The notes under the pieces were generated by a model, which saw only the letters and a list, made by a program, of their open reading frames with translations, was not told where the DNA came from and searched no databases. The translations under genes were made by a program, and so were the position numbers. A stretch of 64,000 nucleotides of DNA from Fallopia convolvulus. Its lineage: Eukaryota; Streptophyta; Magnoliopsida; Caryophyllales; Polygonaceae. Positions 58,329 to 64,000 of the stretch are shown piece after piece (within the stretch, counting starts at the first letter, position 1; every line of letters begins with the position of its first letter). The DNA is taken from positions 19,102,576 to 19,166,575 of the forward strand of contig OZ024722.1 of assembly GCA_964016875.1 (NCBI GenBank), given 5' to 3'.

Positions 58329-59110
58329 TGTAATATCCGTTATTTTATTTTTTTGGATAAATTTGAAAATTTTCTAGACGACTTTCTAAGACCCGCTTAG
58401 CAAAGTCGTTACCTATTTTTGACCGTAAACTAGGAACTCAGGTCTACAAATTTACAAGTGACAGGAAGTATTCATGTAAAATGATTTTCTTAGTTCACAT
58501 AAATTATAAGACTGCTCAGACAATTTTTAGAAATTTTCGGAACGAATTCCTAAGAATCGTTTTATAAATTCGTTACGTGTTAGGATCACACCTTTTTGAA
58601 ATCTATTCCTATAAATTTTAAGGTGGGGAAATAAAATCATATGAGTTGTATTTTTTTAATACTCGACATAATTTTTAGGATTATTTCCAAGAAAGAAGTT
58701 TTCGATCAAGCGAGACCCGCTTAATTAATTATGTAACCGTTAAGATTTTACTCTGAAACTTGCATCTTAAAATTTAAAAGTGACAAAATAAAATCATTCG
58801 GGATGACTTTATTAGTCAACATAATTTTTCGAACCGTTCTTATAAAAGGAGTATTATAATCCAAGGTATATAATTTTATCGTCCTAACGCAAGCCGTGAT
58901 CTAATACGGGGAAAACTTCCTTACTAACATCACAAATGACATCACAAATATCTTACATTATTTAAATCCTACCCAATGCATGCAAGGCCATTATTGCCTT
59001 GATTCTTTTTTATCTCCTTCCTTTTAATTTCTTTTTCCTTTATTTTGTTCCACCATTTTTTTTCCTTCTTTATAGTTGAACGTTGGAATTGTGAGAAGGG
59101 TTATACTATT
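58329..59110 (+). mobile_element. possible LTR fragment related to the 4-kb solo LTR
   Basis: Opens TGTAATATCCG, the same 11 bases that open the solo LTR at 16165, and continues with AT-rich non-coding DNA and a pyrimidine-rich stretch near 58990-59070. No matching TTACA end or target duplication was found, so the right end is arbitrary. Confidence 0.35.
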
Positions 59111-60201
59111 CATAACACACCAAAAATAATAATACAACCCAATTTATTAAAAAATTGCACATAAATTCTCCCAAAAAATTCCACTCTGTCCCTTTCTATT
59201 GAACGATGTTTATGAAACAAAAAACGCAACAACCCCTCTGACCTCTTTCTTGCTAATGATCTGACCTCTTTCTTGCAATTGTTCGGTGATTTGTAGCCCG
59301 TTTTCAATGATCTTCAATGTTAAAGTTAATTTTGGTCTTAAAGTTATCAAATCTCTCCCAAATATGGGTTTAATTTCAAATTTTAGGGTTTATGGGTTTG
59401 TCAATTCTGATGCAAAATTGACAAATTGATTGAAATTATGTATATATAGTGGTGAGAATGATGAGATTTGTTGACTTTTCGATTAATATTGAAAGGATTG
59501 AAACATATTTTTTTGGTTGAATAGGGTGTGTAGGTTGAAATTGGGAAAGGAGGTCGAAGTTGCTGGCGGAGGGGGGAGGTCGCGGTGGCTGGTAGTGGGG
59601 AGGTCGTGGTGACTGACAATGGGACATGAGAATGGTGGTCGATGGCGATGGCTGGCGGCGGAGATCGACTGCGTAATATGGCTAATATAGTACCGTAAGA
59701 GAGAAGAGAGGAGAATGAGGGATTTGGAAGTGATGGACTAATATGTAAATTATGTTAAGTTAGAGTTTTATTATTGATTTTAAAGGGTTGTGAATAACAG
59801 ATATGTTGTGGGAAAGCTATCAGCTCACCTCTCACTCTTTTGCCCATTTATGTATGGACGTGGACCCCACTCCCATCTCTTTCATTTTAACCACCTTCAT
59901 TTCTTCGGTTCTTCTTCTTGTGAGAAGCAATGCACCGTCGTCGGTCATCGTTTTGTCCTTTCCGTTTGAACCACCTACCCACCGGTCCACCTACCCACCA
60001 CCAGGGAGCCCTCGTACCTCACCGGTCCCACCTTTCCTCTTCTTCATACCTTCTTGATCAAGTGAAGCAGGTCCCTCCGGCGTCCAAACTCGAGCCACTG
60101 GTTCACCACATGAATCGTCGGTGAAGCCCATCCGCCTGGCCACCCCCATGTTTGCCTCACCGCCGGAGACACCATACCGACTGCCGCCTCTGATACTGAA
60201 T
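59111..60201. other. unassigned DNA left of the third gypsy element
   Basis: 59111-59700 is AT-rich then G-rich; 59800-60200 is C-rich (many CACC/CCACC). Short frames on both strands lack any domain. No gene supported. Confidence 0.4.
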
Positions 60202-61149
60202 TGATGAGCTCGCGCACTTTGTTTCCGTTTGTTTTCCAAGTCCCGATCTTCTCAACTTTAATCCTTCTCTTCTTTTACTTGCAAGTCTTGAACTTTGTTT
60301 GAGAAGACTCAAACTTTGAGGTTCTCAATCACTCCCTTGGATTATAAAGCAATAGGGTTTGTAAATTGATTGCTTAAAGAACAAGTAACAACTCGATTGG
60401 ACGTGTTTGAGATTTGATTGTGTTTGGAGAGTTATGATGGACGTTTGGATGCCAAGAATTTCGACTTTGATGTGGTGTTGGGTTGGACGAAAATCAAGAG
60501 CACAAAAGATAATAGCTTTGGTTGAAGGTCCTTAGAATAAGAAAAAAGCTTTCTATTCCAAAGATTTAATTCAACATGTCTTGAAAAGAAAGATTACCAG
60601 GGTTTAAATAGACATAGATAGCCAACTATCCTATGCTATTCTTAAAAGATATTGTTTCCTAAAATAAAAACTACCTTATTTAAAAGATATTATTGCAAGA
60701 TAACTAATTACTTATGCTCCAAGTAAGATCCATATTACTCTCCAAATTTGTCCCACCAATCTTGCATGGTCCAAATTGATAAAATAATATGTTTCTTAAC
60801 TTGAAAAACCATAAGCCCACATAATATTGTCCATAACACATGGTCCATATATGTAGAAAATCCTATTAAAAATAAAAGCATAATTAGAAAGCAGTATAAA
60901 TAGTAAGTCTAGGATAAGCATGCAAACAACTCTTGCATGTGAGTGTGTCCAAGTCAAGCTTGAACATGGTGAATAGAAGTGACCCATCTTGGCTCCTTAG
61001 GCTCGTCCACCATAGCCGGAATACGAGCTAGAAGAACCATTGTAGCTTTCTTCAACTTCTTTGCTCGGTCTCTAGTGATTGGTCCATCAAAGGGAATATG
61101 AGCCAAGTGCTCGATGTCTTGTGGAGTAATGGGTGCCTGTGGTGCATCA
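60202..61149 (-). repeat. 3' LTR of third gypsy element
   Basis: About 948 bp, TGATGAGC...GTGCATCA, comparable with the 940-bp TGATAAGG...CACATCA LTR of the sibling. The right end is fixed by the adjoining polypurine tract; the left end is inferred from the TGATGAG start. The pol frame runs about 65 codons into it. Confidence 0.6.
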
Positions 61150-62219
61150 TTCTCCTCCACTTGGCCACGAAGCGTCCTCGATTCATCGTCGGAGTCATCA
61201 TCGGGCTCATACAAAGTTAAATCAGCTACATTGAATGTTGGGTGCACGGTATAATCACCGGGGAGATCCAAACGGTATGCATTGGGACCAATCCGCTTGA
61301 CAACTCGAAATGGGCCATGTCCACGGGGATCCAACTTAGACTTGCGCTTGTTTGGAAACCTCTTCCTGTAATGCACGCAGACAAGATTGCCTTCTTCAAA
61401 TTGAATGTTTTTACGTCCCTTATCCGCTTGTTGCTTGTACTTGGCAGTCCTGCGCTCTAGATGCATCCGGGTCCTCTCATGTAACTTCCTCACAAACTGA
61501 GCCCGCTTGTTTGCTTCAATCAACTCCTTAGCCTTCATGGGTTGAGGTGTGAGATCCACCGGGTTCTTGGGATTAAGGCCATACACCACCTCAAACGGTG
61601 TCATCTTGGTGGCCGAATGAACTGACCTATTGTAAGCAAACTTAACAAAAGGCAAACAATCTTCCCATCTTTTGAGGTTAGTCTTAAGCATGGTGTGTAA
61701 TAAAACACCCAATGTACAGTTAGTAACCTCAGTTTGACCATCGGTTTGAGGATGACAAGTACTAGAGAAAAGCAATCTAGTACCAAGTTTAGCATCCCTA
61801 TCACTAACAATAGAACAAGGAATACCATGCAATCTCACAACATCTTTAAAGAATAAATCAGCAATATGAGAAGCATCATTAGTTTTATGACAAGGAATGA
61901 AATGAGCCATTTTTAAAAACCTATCTACTACCACAAAAATAGAATCATGCCCTTTTCTATTCCTAGGCAAGCCCAACACAAAATCCATAGAAATGTCTTC
62001 CAAAGGGCTATGAGGAATAGGCAAGGGTTGATATAAGCCATGTGGTTGAAGTTTAGATTTACCTTTAGCACAAGAAACACAACCTTTAATGAATTTCAAC
62101 ACAAAGTTAGACATTTTAGGCCAATAAGAGTGTTCCTTAAGTCCGGCTAAGGTCTTTTCTAACCCACCATGTCCCCTAGTCTCATGCACATCATACAATA
62201 TGAGGAAGATGGAATGCAC
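60954..62219 (-). pseudogene. gypsy integrase and C-terminal tail
   Basis: A 421-aa frame. It has a zinc-region HETRGHGG with C-x2-C (CVSCAKG), integrase core (LEDISMDFVLGLPRNRKGHDS, IVSDRDAK, HPQTDGQTEV, FAYNRSVHSATKMTPFEVVYG), a GPF-type module (HGPFRVVKRIGPNAYRL) and a tail with DGPITRDRAKKLKKA ending inside the LTR. Compared with the sibling, the stretch after SDRDAK is shorter: the sibling has about 10 more residues (FLSYFWKTLW region), so a small deletion removes part of the core. Confidence 0.88.
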
Positions 62220-62389
62220 AATTTTCCAGCTTTGTATAAGAATCCATCATCAACAAAATAAATGTCATGCTCACCATGTGCAATGCAATACTCATAGATT
62301 TTACCAAAGAAGGAATCAGAAGCATATAAATTACGCATCATGGAAAAACCTAAGAGCTTAGCATCCAAATGAGACAAGAGAACATACCT
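62159..62389 (-). pseudogene. RNase H-integrase linker (frame-broken)
   Basis: The frame 62377-62159 encodes the linker (LDAKLLGFSMMRNLYASDSFF ... DDGFLYKAGKLCIP) that matches the sibling's linker. A stop just after ALS at about 62388 separates it from RNase H, and a frame change at about 62200 separates it from integrase. Confidence 0.75.
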
Positions 62390-63724
62390 TCATGATAGAG
62401 CATCGACTACCACATTTTCACTTCCCTTCTTCTGCTTCACAACATAAGGGAAAGTCTCCATGAACTCTACCCACCTAGCATGTCTTCGACTTAGCCATGA
62501 TTGACCCTTCAAGTACTTCAATGCTTCATGATCGGTATGAATCACAAATTCCTTGGGCCACAAGTAGTAAGACCAAGTCTTCAATACTCGAATCAAAGCA
62601 TAAAGCTCCTTACCACAAGTGGGGTAGTTGAGCTCAACACCACTTAACTTCTCACTGAAGTATGCTATGGGCTTTCTATCTTGGATGAGCACGCCTCCAA
62701 TGCCATAGTTCAAGGCATCACATTCAACCTCAAAAGTCTTGGAAAAATCTAGCAATTGGAGAAGCAGGGCGTGGCACAACATGTCTTTCAAAGTGACAAA
62801 CCCATTCTCGTGTTGCATTTTCCACTTAAACTCAGCATTCTTTTTTGTTAGCTCATGCAAAGGTGCAACAATAATAGAGAAATCACGCACAAATGTCCTA
62901 TAAAACCCAGCTAAATCAAGAAAAGAACGCACCATAGTAGGAGTGGTCGGTTGAGGCCACTCTTGTATTGCTTTAACTTTGGAGTCATCTACACTTAATC
63001 CATCTTTAGAAACAACAAAGCTAAGAAAGATAGTCGAACTAGAGCAAAAATCCCAATTGGCAAGATTAGCATACAACTTCTCTAGCCTAAGACATTCAAA
63101 AATAGCTTTAAGATGCTCGACATGCTCATTTAATGACTTTCTATAAACCAAGATGTCATCAAAGTAAACAACAACAAATTTGCCCAAGTAAGGACGCAAA
63201 ACATGGTTCATTAATCTCATGAAAGTGCTAGGGGCATTAGTTAAACCAAAAGGCATGACAATCCACTCATATAAACCATATTTTGTCTTAAAAGCAGTTT
63301 TCCATTCATCACCCTCTTTCATTCTAATTTGATGATAGCCACTCCTAAGATCTAACTTGGTAAACAAAATAGAACCATGCAATTCATCAAGCATATCATC
63401 TAAACGAGGTATAGGGTGACGATACTTTATAGTGATTTGGTTGATGGCACGACAATCCACACACATATGCCAAGATCCATCTTTCTTAGGAACTAGAATG
63501 ACCGGGACGACCAAAGGACTTAAGCTCTCTCTCACATAGCCCTTGTCCATCAAATCTTGAACTTGGCATTTTAACTCCTTAGTCTCTTTAGGGCTTGCTC
63601 TATAAGCCGCTCGGTTTGGGAGAGAAGTGCTCGGAACCAAGTCAATGTGGTGCTCAATTCCTCTCACGGGTGGAAGACCGGGTGGAAACTCTTCGGGGAA
63701 CAAGTCCATGAAATCCTGTAACAA
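62390..63724 (-). pseudogene. gypsy reverse transcriptase and RNase H
   Basis: A 444-aa frame. RT: LMDKGYVRESLSP, VPVILVPKKDGSWHMCVDCR, KLDLRSGYHQIRM, MPFGLTNAPSTFM, VVYFDDILVY (catalytic FDD), then SFLDLAGFYRTFVRDFS; RNase H: FEVECDALNYGIGGVL, IAYFSEKLSGVELNYPT, HTDHEALKYLKG, ending at VVDALS. Here the junction before MPFGL is intact, unlike the sibling. DAL replaces the usual DAS in RNase H, next to the catalytic Asp. Confidence 0.9.
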
Positions 63725-64000
63725 GGAAGAGATAGGAGAACGAAGGTCAAATCCACATTAATAAGTAAAACATTCTTCCTAAAAAGAAGAAGACATAAAG
63801 AACCTCCCTTGAATGCTTGGTGAACATCTCTTGGATGGGCAAGGAGAACTCTTCTTTCAACTCCTCCTTTAATTGCCGGTTTAGAATCATCTTTGAGACG
63901 CCATTCACGTTTGTTCGGAGGCTTATAAGGCATAACCGACAACTCCAAGGCATGAGAAGAGGTAGGAGAAGGGAGAGGGGTCGTGACGGAGGGGTCACGG
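63725..64000 (-). pseudogene. protease-RT linker, cut by window end
   Basis: Short frames (for example 63948-63664) contain REWRLKDDSKPAIKG and HQAFKGGSLCLLLFRKNVLL, the linker that precedes RT in this family; the sibling has KGSTVCLLLLYHESLL in the equivalent place. Frame changes are present. The element continues to the right of the window. Confidence 0.6.

Larger units (their letters stand above)
60202..64000 (-). mobile_element. third gypsy element (CRM-like relative), truncated by window end
   Basis: A sibling of the element at 38693-46353, in the same orientation. Its 3' LTR is about 60202-61149, integrase and RT follow to the right, and gag, most of protease and the other LTR lie beyond the window. 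A polypurine tract (minus AAGTGGAGGAGAA) borders the LTR at 61150-61162. Frame breaks between RNase H and integrase show it is defective. Confidence 0.82.

Overview
This window is nuclear DNA of a flowering plant, most probably a eudicot. Three intron-bearing genes with plant-type protein families lie in AT-rich DNA packed with plant transposons: Ty1/copia and Ty3/gypsy LTR elements, Helitrons, MULEs, a hAT element and a Cassandra-like TRIM. I cannot name the species. Nothing looks bacterial or organellar. No CRISPR array or operon is present.

Host genes: (1) 1169-2157, minus, a TSJT1/aluminium-induced-protein-like gene with YGL and LRDR motifs, 3 exons, 259 aa. (2) 3797-11572, minus, the large subunit of splicing factor U2AF (U2AF65), which I resolve into 19 coding exons, 553 aa. 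(3) 26990-28996, plus, an equilibrative nucleoside transporter (ENT), 9 coding exons, 414 aa. Genes 2 and 3 each contain one intron whose donor is best read as GC rather than GT.

Transposon layout: 12.6-14.8 kb holds gypsy-LTR-like DNA with a mini-hairpin tandem array, then a Cassandra-like TRIM end carrying 5S rRNA homology. 15.9-20.6 kb is a minus-strand Helitron containing a ~4 kb solo LTR with a perfect 5-bp target duplication. A second Helitron is at 21.9-22.9 kb. 22.9-26.0 kb contains MULE-type inverted-repeat elements, two of them with perfect 9-bp target duplications. 29.3-36.6 kb is a decayed copia element whose 3' LTR was hit by a 1.27-kb MULE. 37.1-37.5 kb is a minus-strand copia scrap. 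From 37.5 to 56.9 kb a hAT transposase pseudogene is split by a 17.4-kb Tekay-like chromovirus, whose left LTR is in turn split by a 7.7-kb CRM-like chromovirus; both junctions have perfect 5-bp duplications. 60.2 kb to the right edge holds a relative of the CRM-like element, cut off by the window end.

The three genes are unrelated housekeeping or stress-type loci and do not form a pathway. I found no convincing undescribed system. The features most worth a second look are a 12-base motif reused in two different reading frames of the CRM-like element, the chimeric 5S-bearing TRIM, the hairpin array, the Helitron/solo-LTR nest and the foldback-like MULE.
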